Of a stretch of DNA of 64,000 bases, positions 36,209 to 44,354 are shown in pieces. The translations under genes and the position numbers were made by a program. Origin of the DNA: Croceicoccus sp. Ery15 (GTDB lineage Bacteria; Pseudomonadota; Alphaproteobacteria; Sphingomonadales; Sphingomonadaceae); NCBI RefSeq assembly GCF_020985305.1, contig NZ_CP087588.1, forward strand, positions 2,530,501-2,594,500, read 5' to 3'. Positions within the stretch are counted from its first letter, which is position 1, and each line of letters opens with the position of its first letter. The notes below the pieces were generated by a model, which had not been told where the DNA came from, searched no databases, and was given only the letters and a program-made list of their open reading frames with translations.

Positions 36209-37458
36209 TGTGCGCCGAGCCAGATCAGCGTCGCCGCCAGGCGGCCACGATCTTCCTGGGCTTGAATCAATGCTTCACGGATGGTGTCGCGCGCTTCGGC
36301 CGCAGCCAGAACTTCGATCAGCGGAAATCTGCCGTTGCGGTAGCCAATCCGAACGAGGCGCAAGGCTTCTTCGGCTTGGGGCAAGGACGTCTCCGCGAGG
36401 GTCTCGACCCGCGCTTCGGCTGCCAGAAATTGTCCGCGGGCCTGCGTGACCTCGAGTTCGAAATCGGTGCGGGCAATCGCCTCCCGTGCCGTCGCGGCGC
36501 GAAGCCGCGCCTCGGCAGCAGCGATGTTTCCTTGGTTGCGATTACTGAACGGAAACGGGATCGAAACGCCTACGAGGAACGCCTGGTCTCTGCTTTCCTC
36601 GAACCGTCGGACACCGGCGGATATCGCCGGATCCGGAATGCCTAAAGAGCGTTCCCGGGCGATCGCGGCATCTGCAGCCTCGCGTTCGGCACGGGCGACC
36701 TGAAGACGTAAGGCCGAAGGCGAGGCGAGCAGCGTCGCCGGAGGTTCGATCTCGGGGAACACCGAAGGCACGTCCGTAGCAGGTGTTGCCTCGCCCCAAA
36801 GCGCGGCGAGCGCAGTCCTCGCCGCACTGTCGGCGGCCAGGGCCGCTTCAAGCTCCGCGAGCGCCTCCGCAAGTGCCGCTTCGGCACGAAGCGAGCGCAG
36901 GGGAGGCTCCCGTCCGACATCGACCAGTACGCCTGCGATCCTGGCAAGCTCGCGATTGCGCTCGACTATGTCCCGCGCGAGTTCCAATCGGGCTGCCGCG
37001 GAGACGGCTTCGACATAGCGTTCGCGTACCGATCGCCCTAGCTGAGCAACCGAGAGCGCTCCTGAAAGGGCCGCGACGCGCGCTTCCGCCTGGGCGGCGC
37101 GGACGCGCGCTCCCCGTTTGCCGCCCAATTCGAGCCGCTGGCTCAGGGACAAAGTGTACTCGGTGGCCTGCAATCCCGAAAATGCGCCGCTTCCGGCAAT
37201 GTTTTCGGCTTCGAAAGCAATTTCGGGGTTGGGCCGCAGCCGCGCCTGGTCGACGAGTGCCCGCGCCGCGTCGGCTTCGGCCCGCGGTCCGATCAGGCGC
37301 GGATTATCTGGGGGCTCATCTGCGCTGTCGACGATGCCCGCACGAGCGAGCGCAGCATCAAGCGTCAGAAGCTCACGCTCCTGCGCCGCCACGGTCGTGG
37401 CTTGAGCGGCGAGGAACAGCCCTCCAAGGAGGACCCCTCGCCAATGAATGGCTGACAT
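36205..37458 (-). CDS. czcC: CzcC outer-membrane efflux factor
   Basis: Starting at the ATG at 37458, the protein has 417 residues with a signal peptide (IHWRGVLLGGLFLAAQATTVAAQ); an upstream in-frame ATG at 37503 would add 15 charged residues before the signal and is less likely. The two helical hairpins typical of TolC-like factors are visible (SVRERYVEAVSAAARLELARDIVERNRELARIAG and RLRAATAREAIARTDFELEVTQARGQFLAAEARVETL). It is the first structural gene of czcCBA on the minus strand, 63 nt after the small His/Cys-rich protein gene. Confidence 0.9.
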   Translation of the reverse strand: MSAIHWRGVLLGGLFLAAQATTVAAQERELLTLDAALARAGIVDSADEPPDNPRLIGPRAEADAARALVDQARLRPNPEIAFEAENIAGSGAFSGLQATEYTLSLSQRLELGGKRGARVRAAQAEARVAALSGALSVAQLGRSVRERYVEAVSAAARLELARDIVERNRELARIAGVLVDVGREPPLRSLRAEAALAEALAELEAALAADSAARTALAALWGEATPATDVPSVFPEIEPPATLLASPSALRLQVARAEREAADAAIARERSLGIPDPAISAGVRRFEESRDQAFLVGVSIPFPFSNRNQGNIAAAEARLRAATAREAIARTDFELEVTQARGQFLAAEARVETLAETSLPQAEEALRLVRIGYRNGRFPLIEVLAAAEARDTIREALIQAQEDRGRLAATLIWLGAQ

Positions 37459-37521
37459 TTTTCGAAAATTCCTCTGCTGACGATCCGAACTGCGCTGCGG
37501 CATGCAGCGCGGTGACGGTCG

Positions 37522-37905
37522 TCAGGCGCGAGGGGGGCGCTTCAGTCGGTCGGCAATTTCGGAAGCGAGCGCTTCGGCGGGAGGCGCATCGGGAACCACG
37601 ACCAAGTGAGGGACCGAATCCTTCTGCACGGTGCCGGCAAAGCTCGCCCCGTGATGGCAATGGCCGTGTCCACACACGCCGTGTTGCTCGGCCGGCGCAT
37701 CCGGATCGCCCGGCACTTCGTCGGCGGCTGCGGATGACGCAGAAGCGCTATCGAGCGAAGCCAGAACGGGCGTGCTTCCGGGCGCCACTTCGGCACCGCA
37801 AGCAGCAGCATCCGCCGCCGTCACGAACACCATCGCGACCAGCATGAGCAGGACGACGAAAGGGTGCAGGACAAGGCGACGATAGCTTGTAGTCATGGAT
37901 TCCAA
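37522..37905 (-). CDS. Small exported His/Cys-rich protein upstream of czcCBA (CzcI-like position)
   Basis: The 127-residue product has a signal peptide (VVLLMLVAMVFVTAADAAA) and a mature part with a metal-binding-looking cluster HGVCGHGHCHHG near residues 75-86. Small exported proteins at this place in czc operons are called CzcI and are thought to modulate the pump, but sequence similarity is not evident to me, so the name is positional. An in-frame ATG three codons later is an alternative start. The promoter is probably in the 114 nt upstream, where an inverted repeat is seen. Confidence 0.6.
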   Translation of the reverse strand: MESMTTSYRRLVLHPFVVLLMLVAMVFVTAADAAACGAEVAPGSTPVLASLDSASASSAAADEVPGDPDAPAEQHGVCGHGHCHHGASFAGTVQKDSVPHLVVVPDAPPAEALASEIADRLKRPPRA

Positions 37906-37970
37906 TGGCTCATAGCAAACCGCATCAAGATTGCAAGTTCCGCAACACGATGAAGTATAAGTCTTTTGTT

Positions 37971-37996
37971 ACAGTATAACAGTCCTCGAATACTGT
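37971..37996. promoter_or_regulatory. Inverted repeat upstream of the czc operon
   Basis: ACAGTAT (37971-37977) and ATACTGT (37990-37996) are exact inverted copies separated by 12 bp in the AT-rich gap upstream of the small czc protein gene and downstream of dmeF. The spacing fits a dimeric repressor or response-regulator site. No regulator gene for czc is visible nearby. A second partial copy of the theme (AAGTATAAG) lies at 37954-37962. Confidence 0.35.
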
Positions 37997-38019
37997 TTCG
38001 GTCTTTTAGAACGGCGCGA

Positions 38020-38973
38020 TCAGGCCGCGCGAAGCTCGGGATGCGGATGCTCGCAGCGATGAACTTCGATCGTGACGTGCACATATTCTGCATGCTCTGA
38101 AAGTCGGCTGGCATAATTGTCGGGCGCGAGCGGATCATCGGCGATGAGCGAGGCGATGACTGCATACTTGCCAGGACCGATCCGCCAGATGTGCAGATCG
38201 CCGATCGCGGCGTCCCGGTCCTCGAGCGCCTCGCGCACCTCTGTGTACCGTTCAGAGGCCGCTTCGGCGTCGACAAGCACGGCAGCCGTATCGCGCAGCA
38301 GTGACCACGACCAGCGCCCGATCACGATTGCACCCACCAACCCCATTACCGCGTCCATCCAAGCCCAGCCGAGGTACATGCCGGCGAGAAGGGCCACGAT
38401 AGCCAGGACCGAAGTCAGGGCATCGGCAAGCACGTGGAAATAGGCGGAGCGCAGATTGTTATCGGCATGCGCATGGTCGTGGTGATGATGATGGTCGTGA
38501 TCATGCCCATGGTGATGATCGGCACCAAGCAGCCAGGCACTCGCGAGGTTCACCACGAGGCCGAGCACGGCGATCCAGATAGCCTCGGTATAGGCAATCG
38601 TGAGCGGACTGACGAACCTTTGAGCCGATTCAACCGCGATCCCGATTGCGAAGATGGCGAGGACAAGCGCGCTCGCGAAGCCGGCGAGGTCGCCCACCTT
38701 GCCGGTACCGAATGTGAAACGCGGGTTGTTCGCATGGCGCCTGGCAAACCAGTAGGCGAAGGCCGCGACGCCCAAGGCACCTGCATGGGTCGCCATGTGG
38801 ATACCATCGGCGAGAAGCGCCATCGATCCAGTCCACAGCCCCGCAACAATTTCGATCACCATCATCGCGGCGGTCAAAGCGACAACATAGCGCGTGCGCT
38901 GCTCATGCGCGTCGTGCGAAGCGCTCAGAAAGTTGTGATCATGGGCGAGCGGTTTAGAGTCGGCGTGGTGCAT
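38020..38973 (-). CDS. dmeF: DmeF-like CDF transporter (Co/Ni efflux)
   Basis: The ATG at 38973 (MHHADSKPLAHDHNFLS) is chosen because DmeF proteins start with this kind of His-containing segment; a frame extension to 39069 adds unrelated basic residues. The 317-residue protein has six helices, LLADGIHMATHAGAL in helix 2 with the His-x3-His-type site in place of the usual Asp, a long His-rich loop (HHHGHDHDHHHHHDHAHADN) before helix 5, HVLADALTSVLAI, and a cytoplasmic domain. It would export Co2+ or Ni2+. No dmeR-like regulator is adjacent. Confidence 0.88.
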   Translation of the reverse strand: MHHADSKPLAHDHNFLSASHDAHEQRTRYVVALTAAMMVIEIVAGLWTGSMALLADGIHMATHAGALGVAAFAYWFARRHANNPRFTFGTGKVGDLAGFASALVLAIFAIGIAVESAQRFVSPLTIAYTEAIWIAVLGLVVNLASAWLLGADHHHGHDHDHHHHHDHAHADNNLRSAYFHVLADALTSVLAIVALLAGMYLGWAWMDAVMGLVGAIVIGRWSWSLLRDTAAVLVDAEAASERYTEVREALEDRDAAIGDLHIWRIGPGKYAVIASLIADDPLAPDNYASRLSEHAEYVHVTIEVHRCEHPHPELRAA

Positions 38974-39104
38974 GCGAGGCTGATACCCCGAGATGCCCTT
39001 TCCAAGAAATCCCCTCTCCAACCGAAAAGGCAATCGACGACGATTGTCTGTGATGATCGCCGCAGCCAACCGATCATAGAAATGCTGCGGCGACCAACAG
39101 ACTA

Positions 39105-40043
39105 TTATCCCTTAATCTTGGATCGGAACGTGACGGTCCTGCGATCGACCACGGTGATCCGGCGCGTCTTGGCATCGATCACTAGCCGTTCAGTCACGCC
39201 ATTGCCCGGAAAGGCGACAACGTAGCGCGGATTGAGCGAGAGCATCTGCTCGTTGCGCTTGAACCCGGCGCGGGCACCAAGACGACGATCGAGCGAAAAG
39301 GTCAGCTGCTGGACTTCGCGGCGTTCAGCCCAGCTCGCTGCCAGGCGATCGGCACCCTTGCCGTCGCCGCCATGGACCAGGAAGAGATCGGGAACCGCAT
39401 CGCGAACCTTGTCGAGCGTAGCCCAGATAGTGTCGGCATAACGCTTCGCATCCTCGGTGCTCCCAAAGGTCTGGCGACCACCGGCAAAGACGATTGGAGT
39501 TCCTTCCGGAATCAAAGCGTGACGCCGGTTCTCGGCGCGTGCGCGGAGGAAATCGCGGGCATCGATCACGGCCGATGTGAGGTGGCGTGAATGGCTCGTG
39601 CGCGAGCCGGAGACGGGCTTCCACGAGGAACCGGTCTCGTCGCGGTAAAGTGCTGCGGCAGCCTCGCGCATCTGCTCGAAGGCCAGCATGCTGGCTTCGG
39701 CGGCCTGCGCGCGCTCTACCTGCTCTTCCAGATTGCTCGAATGCACTTCGGATCCATCGGCCGATGCGAGCAGGACCCGGATCTCGTCGCTGGCCCGGTC
39801 GAGCTGAGCCGACTTGCGGCTGGCAGCGCGGTGGAACAGATTGACCACGCCCCATGCAATATCCTCGGCATCCGCCTCCAAAGCCGTGTCGGAGAACATG
39901 GCGAAGAGGTCAGACCATACTGCACCAAGCGTCTGGTCGATCACGTCCTCGCAAGGAAAGTCGGTTGCGGTGAACGGGGCTGGCCTGATGCTGAGGCCTG
40001 AAAGGTCAAGGCCGCTCAATTGTTCGATGAAGCTGTCGTACAT
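39105..40043 (-). CDS. DUF2493 (YspA/SLOG-like) plasmid-type protein
   Basis: An ATG at 40043 with AGGAG upstream gives 312 residues. Residues 1-170 form a helical region without a family I can name (MYDSFIEQLSGLDLSGLSIRPAPFTATDF). The C-terminal part has the DUF2493 pattern: PIVFAGGRQTF near the start of a Rossmann-like fold, LFLVHGGDGKGADRLAASWAE and RNEQMLSLNPRYVVAFPGNGVTERLV. These are the features of nucleotide-sensing SLOG-like proteins common on sphingomonad plasmids. The function is unknown. It starts the plasmid-like block; a long inverted-repeat element lies just upstream. Confidence 0.8.
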   Translation of the reverse strand: MYDSFIEQLSGLDLSGLSIRPAPFTATDFPCEDVIDQTLGAVWSDLFAMFSDTALEADAEDIAWGVVNLFHRAASRKSAQLDRASDEIRVLLASADGSEVHSSNLEEQVERAQAAEASMLAFEQMREAAAALYRDETGSSWKPVSGSRTSHSRHLTSAVIDARDFLRARAENRRHALIPEGTPIVFAGGRQTFGSTEDAKRYADTIWATLDKVRDAVPDLFLVHGGDGKGADRLAASWAERREVQQLTFSLDRRLGARAGFKRNEQMLSLNPRYVVAFPGNGVTERLVIDAKTRRITVVDRRTVTFRSKIKG

Positions 40044-40093
40044 GGTGTGTCTCCTGATCGTGCGGACAAGGAGAGGAGGCACCATTGCCTCGG

Positions 40094-40251
40094 CCCTGTC
40101 CGCCGGAGCCCGATCAGGGCCGGGGAAAGGGGCGTGACGCACCGCGTAGCGGGAAACCTGCGGCCCTAGGCTGGCGCGGGCAACACGGGCCGACGGGCCG
40201 CAGGTTGCGGCGCGCCCCGACCGGCCCAAGGGCCTCTCCCGGCGGACAGGG
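40094..40251. repeat. Long nested imperfect inverted repeat (structured intergenic element)
   Basis: Five pairs of inverted segments nest in order: 40094-40106 with 40239-40251 (13 bp, CCCTGTCCGCCGG), 40117-40123 with 40221-40227 (GGGCCGG), 40129-40134 with 40213-40218 (GGGGCG), 40142-40145 with 40207-40210 (CCGC) and 40155-40166 with 40195-40206 (12 bp, AACCTGCGGCCC). The 28-nt loop is GC-rich. The element fills the 219-nt gap between the DUF2493 gene and the next upstream gene. It could be an RNA, a terminator or a replication/transfer site. Confidence 0.7.
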
Positions 40252-40262
40252 ACCAGGCAGGA

Positions 40263-40703
40263 TCAGGACCCGGTGTCGCAAGCGGACCGAGAGTGCTCGA
40301 AGATCGCTTCGCCATTCGAGAACCGACCTACCAGGCGCAACTCACCAAACAGGTCGATGAACCTACCCGAGACCTGGCCAAGCCAGTGCCGTGCTCTCGC
40401 CGTTCGCGGGTTGTAGAAATCAGCCTCCCAGTAGCGAGCGTCATCGCGCTCGGCGAGCCAGATCGCGGCAAGGCCGCACCAGGTCGATATGCCGCAATCG
40501 GCGAAGGCGTTGCGCAGGAGAATGCGGTCCTCGCGGCCGCGCCATCCATCGAAGCGTTGAAAAGAAGGAAAGGCGGCTTTCGCGGCATCTATGACCTCGT
40601 CGACGAGGCACTCGTAGACCCAGTCGATATCTTCGTCTTCGCCGTCATCAAGCAGGCGAAAGGCCACCACGGAGCCGGTCGGATAGCTGACGGAACGTCC
40701 CAT
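40263..40703 (-). CDS. Hypothetical protein of plasmid backbone
   Basis: The ATG at 40703 has AGGAG 7 nt upstream and gives 146 residues, acidic near the N-terminus (DDGEDEDIDWVYECLVDEVIDAAK), with two or three Trp/Cys-containing motifs (ADCGISTWCGLAAIWLAERDDARYWEADFYNP). I do not recognise a domain. It lies between the DUF2493 and ardC genes on the same strand with the same style of leader (AGGAGA before the start). Its conservation with those neighbours suggests a plasmid-maintenance role, but nothing in the sequence shows a function. Confidence 0.6.
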   Translation of the reverse strand: MGRSVSYPTGSVVAFRLLDDGEDEDIDWVYECLVDEVIDAAKAAFPSFQRFDGWRGREDRILLRNAFADCGISTWCGLAAIWLAERDDARYWEADFYNPRTARARHWLGQVSGRFIDLFGELRLVGRFSNGEAIFEHSRSACDTGS

Positions 40704-40717
40704 CTACCGTCTCCTGT

Positions 40718-41647
40718 TCAAGCCGCATCGGCGAGATCGAGATCGGCCTCGCTTTCGGAGGATTGGTGACCCCCAAGGTCAAGCAACAAGCTGGCCGCTT
40801 CCTCAGCCTTAGCCGCAGCAGTCAGGATCGCGCGCTCGTCCGATTTGAGGATCTTGAGCCAGGAGGCGATGTAGCTGGCGTGATGGTCGAGGTGGGTGAC
40901 CGGAAGGCCCAGTTCTGCCCCGAGAATGGCTGAGGACAGTTCGGCGATCAGTTCTTCGGCAGCATAGGCGTCGCTACCGAAGCGGTTCTTGAGATCGCGG
41001 TCGAGCCGCGATGAATGCCCCGTCCAGTGCGACAGCTCGTGTGCAAGCGTCGCGTAATAGTGGTCATAGGCTTCGAAGAGTTCGGCTGGCGGCATGGTGA
41101 CCCGGTCGCGCAGCGGCTCGTAATAGGCCTGCGCGCCATGGTGGCGCAGGTCTGCGCCAATATGGGCAAAGAAGGCATCGAGCCGGTCTTCGCGTCCTTC
41201 GGGCTCAGGTGCGGCAACCAGCGGCTTGGGATGGTAAAATGCAGGGAGGCCATCGCACTGGTCAGCGTTGAACACGGCATAGGCCTTGAGCACGCGCCGG
41301 TTCTCGGTGTCTGCTTCGCCTTCGGCGTTCTCGACCTCTTTGGTGTAGCTCTTGTAGAAGATCGCGATGGTCGATTTTTCACCTTTGCGGACTTGTCCGC
41401 CGAGCGCCTGACACTGGCGATAGGTCATCCAGTAAGGCGAGGTATAGCCGCAGCCATCGGCCACCATCCACAACCAGAAAGTGTTCATGCCGCGGTAGGG
41501 TGTCCCGCAGGAGCGCAAGGGCCGCGAGACTGGCACGCCGCGCCATGGCTTGACCCAGGGTTTTGTGCCTTGCTCGAGCTTCTCGATGATGGCTGCGGTG
41601 ATGCGTTGGGCTGGCGAAGTCGATGCAGTGCGGCGGGATTTGGTCAT
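40718..41647 (-). CDS. ardC: ArdC-like antirestriction protein (DUF1738 plus zincin-like domain)
   Basis: An ATG at 41647 with AGGAG upstream gives 309 residues. The N-terminal DUF1738-type region (ITAAIIEKLEQGTKPWVKPWRG...YRGMNTFWLW) is the single-stranded DNA-binding part. The C-terminal region has a zincin-like motif HELSHWTGH near residue 200 with a downstream Glu in YAAEELIAELSSA, as in ArdC and the N-terminus of TraC. ArdC protects incoming DNA from restriction during conjugation. Its presence is a marker of a conjugative plasmid or ICE. Confidence 0.87.
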   Translation of the reverse strand: MTKSRRTASTSPAQRITAAIIEKLEQGTKPWVKPWRGVPVSRPLRSCGTPYRGMNTFWLWMVADGCGYTSPYWMTYRQCQALGGQVRKGEKSTIAIFYKSYTKEVENAEGEADTENRRVLKAYAVFNADQCDGLPAFYHPKPLVAAPEPEGREDRLDAFFAHIGADLRHHGAQAYYEPLRDRVTMPPAELFEAYDHYYATLAHELSHWTGHSSRLDRDLKNRFGSDAYAAEELIAELSSAILGAELGLPVTHLDHHASYIASWLKILKSDERAILTAAAKAEEAASLLLDLGGHQSSESEADLDLADAA

Positions 41648-41695
41648 GGGAGGTCTCCTGATTGCCGGGACGGAGATGCCCCGGCTCAGGAAGAT

Positions 41696-41720
41696 CAAAG
41701 CTCCCTCCTCTCTCCATTAT
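41696..41720 (-). promoter_or_regulatory. Polypurine leader motif upstream of ardC
   Basis: On the minus strand the leader reads GGAGAGAGGAGGGAGCTTTG, ending about 50 nt before the ardC start. Similar purine-rich leaders occur upstream of the ParB gene (48035-48063), the Toprim gene (51586-51611) and the helicase remnant (50641-50655). The meaning is unknown; it may be a shared 5' untranslated element of the plasmid backbone. Confidence 0.4.
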
Positions 41721-41840
41721 TTGACGACGCTAAACGCCCACACGCCGGTCGTTGAAGCATTGCCGACGGTGACCTGAATGAGGTCACCGGGTCAGCAGGC
41801 TCTATCTCCCCGCAAATGGATCATTCCGGTATGTCCGCAT

Positions 41841-42533
41841 CTACGCGGCGATGACTTGTTCACCACCGCACAGAATGGTGGGATCCCACTCCTCGCCTGC
41901 CTCTGTAAAGGCGTAGAGTTTCGCAATCCGCTTCCCGTCCCACTCGAAACGATAATGCGCTGTCTGTATAGTAGCCCCGAGGCAGCTGTTGTCAGTCACG
42001 GCAAGGCAAAGTGCCTTAGGTCGTTCGGGGGTGTAGAAGGCGGCGCCAGCCAATTCTGTAGGCACCTCTTCTCCCGCAGCACGGCAATCGGCGTCGCTCA
42101 TGCCGATGGGAAGACTTGTAAGGTCTGCAAATGCACCTTCGACCGGGGTTTTCAGCATGCGCATGTCGATGCCGATTGGCGGCTCGCCCGTCCGCCCTAG
42201 AAAAATCTCACGCCGCCGTACGGCACGCGCCAGCGCGGTTTGCGGATCGCTGGCCAACTCTAGCGCAGGCAATGTGCTCGGAAAGAACCGCGAGCCCTCG
42301 GGATTGATGTAGCGGAAGGGCGCATGGTTCCAGTTCTGCAGCCGCGGCGATCCTTCGCCGCCAAAGCTGACCAACAGCTGCTCCTTTGAGAGTAGACGAG
42401 GATTCGTCCGGGCCTCGGCCTCATACAGGGCATCAAAGCGGTCATTCGCGACGAGACCTCGATACACTTCCACCGAAGGAAAGCGCGATGGGATTAGCCG
42501 ATATCCAAATCCTTTGAACAAATATTCCCTCAC
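41841..42533 (-). CDS. RES-domain toxin
   Basis: The 230-residue protein starts at a GTG directly after the antitoxin stop (TAA then GTG), a typical coupled arrangement. The RES-family pattern is present: VYRGLVANDRFD near the N-terminus, the NHAPFRYINPEGSRFFPS segment and a central Glu. RES toxins hydrolyse NAD+ in the cytoplasm. The upstream gene encodes the matching DUF2384-type antitoxin, which supports the call more strongly than the motif alone. The protein is of typical RES length or slightly longer. Confidence 0.78.
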   Translation of the reverse strand: MREYLFKGFGYRLIPSRFPSVEVYRGLVANDRFDALYEAEARTNPRLLSKEQLLVSFGGEGSPRLQNWNHAPFRYINPEGSRFFPSTLPALELASDPQTALARAVRRREIFLGRTGEPPIGIDMRMLKTPVEGAFADLTSLPIGMSDADCRAAGEEVPTELAGAAFYTPERPKALCLAVTDNSCLGATIQTAHYRFEWDGKRIAKLYAFTEAGEEWDPTILCGGEQVIAA

Positions 42534-42926
42534 TTAGCCACCCCGCTGCGCGTCAAGATATTGTCGCACCGCGAGGATGTCCGCCATGCCCCCGCGCAGC
42601 ATTACTTCAAGAGCCGATTCGCCGTCGAAAAAGTCGTTCGGTCGAAGCATCCACTCTTCGCCGCGTCGATCATCCGTAAACAGTATTCGGAGCGCTTTCC
42701 ATATTGCGAGCAAGTGCGAGAGACGTTCTCCGGTGTCCCTGGGCAAACTCCCGCCCTCCTTTTTCCACTTAAAGAATGTCGATCGCCCTGGAGATCCAAG
42801 CAGGATGATCTGTTGTTCGGTCGATAGATCCCATCGCTGCGCCATTTCGAAAAATGCTTCTAATTCAGCTGGAATCGATGAAACCCGTGAGCTCGGGTGA
42901 GCACCGGGCAGCGTGTCAGCCGACAT
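42534..42926 (-). CDS. Xre/MbcA/ParS-type (DUF2384) antitoxin
   Basis: The 130-residue protein has an Xre-like DNA-binding region (WDLSTEQQIILLGSPGRSTFFKWKKEGGSLPRDTGERLSHLLAIWKAL) and a C-terminal toxin-binding DUF2384 segment (FFDGESALEVMLRGGMADILAVRQYLDAQRGG). This type of antitoxin neutralises RES toxins and represses its own promoter. GAGGAG is placed five bases upstream of the start. A palindrome CAATATCATATTG upstream is the likely operator and also lies in front of the divergent ubiquitin-like operon. Confidence 0.86.
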   Translation of the reverse strand: MSADTLPGAHPSSRVSSIPAELEAFFEMAQRWDLSTEQQIILLGSPGRSTFFKWKKEGGSLPRDTGERLSHLLAIWKALRILFTDDRRGEEWMLRPNDFFDGESALEVMLRGGMADILAVRQYLDAQRGG

Positions 42927-42952
42927 ACTTGCTCCTCAGTCCATATTTGCAC

Positions 42953-42983
42953 TTGACGTTGCCAATAGTCCAATATCATATTG
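42953..42983. promoter_or_regulatory. Palindromic operator and divergent promoter region of the antitoxin and Ubl operons
   Basis: CAATATCATATTG (42971-42983) is a palindrome around one central base. On the plus strand TTGACG (42953-42958) lies 17 nt before TCATAT (42976-42981), giving a possible -35/-10 pair for the Ubl operon that overlaps the palindrome. On the minus strand TTGGAC overlaps the same palindrome ahead of the antitoxin start. Confidence 0.45.
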
Positions 42984-43091
42984 TCCGTATCGGGACGTTT
43001 TCTCGATTCTAGTCCACGATTCGCACGGGTCAAGGCTTTCCGCGCAATCATTAGGACTTGGACGACGAATTTAGATGAAGGGATTAAACAG

Positions 43092-43406
<315 letters not shown>

Positions 43407-43408
43407 GA

Positions 43409-43882
43409 GTGGAGGATCCCGCCATCGCACTTATTGAAGCTGACCTTGCTTCCGAGGAGTTTCGGACGGGCTGCGACGACGGACGCTGGCGGGTGATAGG
43501 TTTCGCTTATCCACGCCTCGACTTCAAGGTTTCAGCAATCGAACCCGACGGTACCGCGACTGAATATGGGTTTCGTGCCGATCTCACCAACTACCCAGGC
43601 CTCGCTCCAGAGGTGAAACTCTGGAATCTCGAAGAGGATCGCAAGCCTATCGCTGGCGAGCGACCGTCGGGTGGGAAGCGGGTCGCCGAGACTTTCAAGG
43701 ACTGGGGATCGGGTACCGTTTATCGGCCGTGGGATCGTCATACCGGGCCGCATAACAACAATGCTGTCGCCAAACCCCACCTAGCGTGGAGCAAGGACCG
43801 TGACTTGGCTTTCATCTTCGAGGATCTCTATGGCATATTGGTTAGCAACGGTCGCAAGGTCGCTACTCGGACAGCGGCCTGA
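43409..43882 (+). CDS. E2-like (UBC-fold) protein lacking a clear catalytic cysteine
   Basis: GTG at 43409, with GGGAGG upstream, gives 157 residues. After an N-terminal helix come strands and the segment LTNYPGLAPEVKLWNLEE, which resembles the YPxxPPxV signature of E2 enzymes. The downstream part (GSGTVYRPWDRHTGPHNNN...HLAWSKDRDLAFIFEDLYGIL) corresponds in order to the E2 active-site loop, but it holds no Cys. The only Cys of the protein is Cys22, before the fold. It may be a UEV-like adaptor rather than a conjugating enzyme, or a divergent fold. The JAMM gene overlaps its 3' end by 53 bp. Confidence 0.6.
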   Translation: MEDPAIALIEADLASEEFRTGCDDGRWRVIGFAYPRLDFKVSAIEPDGTATEYGFRADLTNYPGLAPEVKLWNLEEDRKPIAGERPSGGKRVAETFKDWGSGTVYRPWDRHTGPHNNNAVAKPHLAWSKDRDLAFIFEDLYGILVSNGRKVATRTAA

Positions 43883-44354
43883 GTTGATCTGTGATCGCAA
43901 AGTATGGGATGCTGGAGCTGCGGAGCTTTGCCGTCGCACAAACGGCGGTCGACGCGAGAGCGGTGCATTTCTTCTTGGCATCGCAGGCTCGCCCTCAACC
44001 ATTCGGCAGTTCATTTTCTACGACGATATCGATCCCGGTGCCCTCAACAGCGGTATTGTCCTGATCGATGGTCGGCGGCTTGGCGAGCTTTGGGAAATAT
44101 GCCGAAACGAAGGGATGAGCGTCGTTGCCGACGTTCATGTCCATCCGGGTAGCTTTCGGCAAAGTCCCTCCGACAAGGCGAACCCAATCATCGCGGAGGT
44201 CGACCATTTGGCACTGATCCTGCCGAATTTCGCTGAAGGTTCGAATCTTCCAGGCCACATCGGAGTACATCGCTACCTGGGCAACCGTCGATGGCGAGAC
44301 GAAAGCGACCGCCTTTTTCCTCCCTTTCACGTCGGAAAATATCTGTGGACCTGA
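43830..44354 (+). CDS. JAB/JAMM-family deubiquitinase-like metalloprotease
   Basis: ATG at 43830 with GAGGA upstream gives 174 residues. The zinc-protease elements are visible: a Glu in GRRESGAFLLGIAG near residue 53, and DVHVHPGSFRQSPSDKANP with the two His and the Asp of the JAMM site. The spacing is HxH then nine residues then Asp, one shorter than the common ten. The enzyme would cleave or mature the Ubl. The gene overlaps both neighbours, as expected for a coupled operon. Confidence 0.85.
   Translation: MAYWLATVARSLLGQRPELICDRKVWDAGAAELCRRTNGGRRESGAFLLGIAGSPSTIRQFIFYDDIDPGALNSGIVLIDGRRLGELWEICRNEGMSVVADVHVHPGSFRQSPSDKANPIIAEVDHLALILPNFAEGSNLPGHIGVHRYLGNRRWRDESDRLFPPFHVGKYLWT

Noticed and set aside
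40094..40251. Inverted-repeat element considered as an oriT
   Set aside because: No relaxase gene or nic-like sequence was recognised nearby, so it is left as an unassigned structured element.
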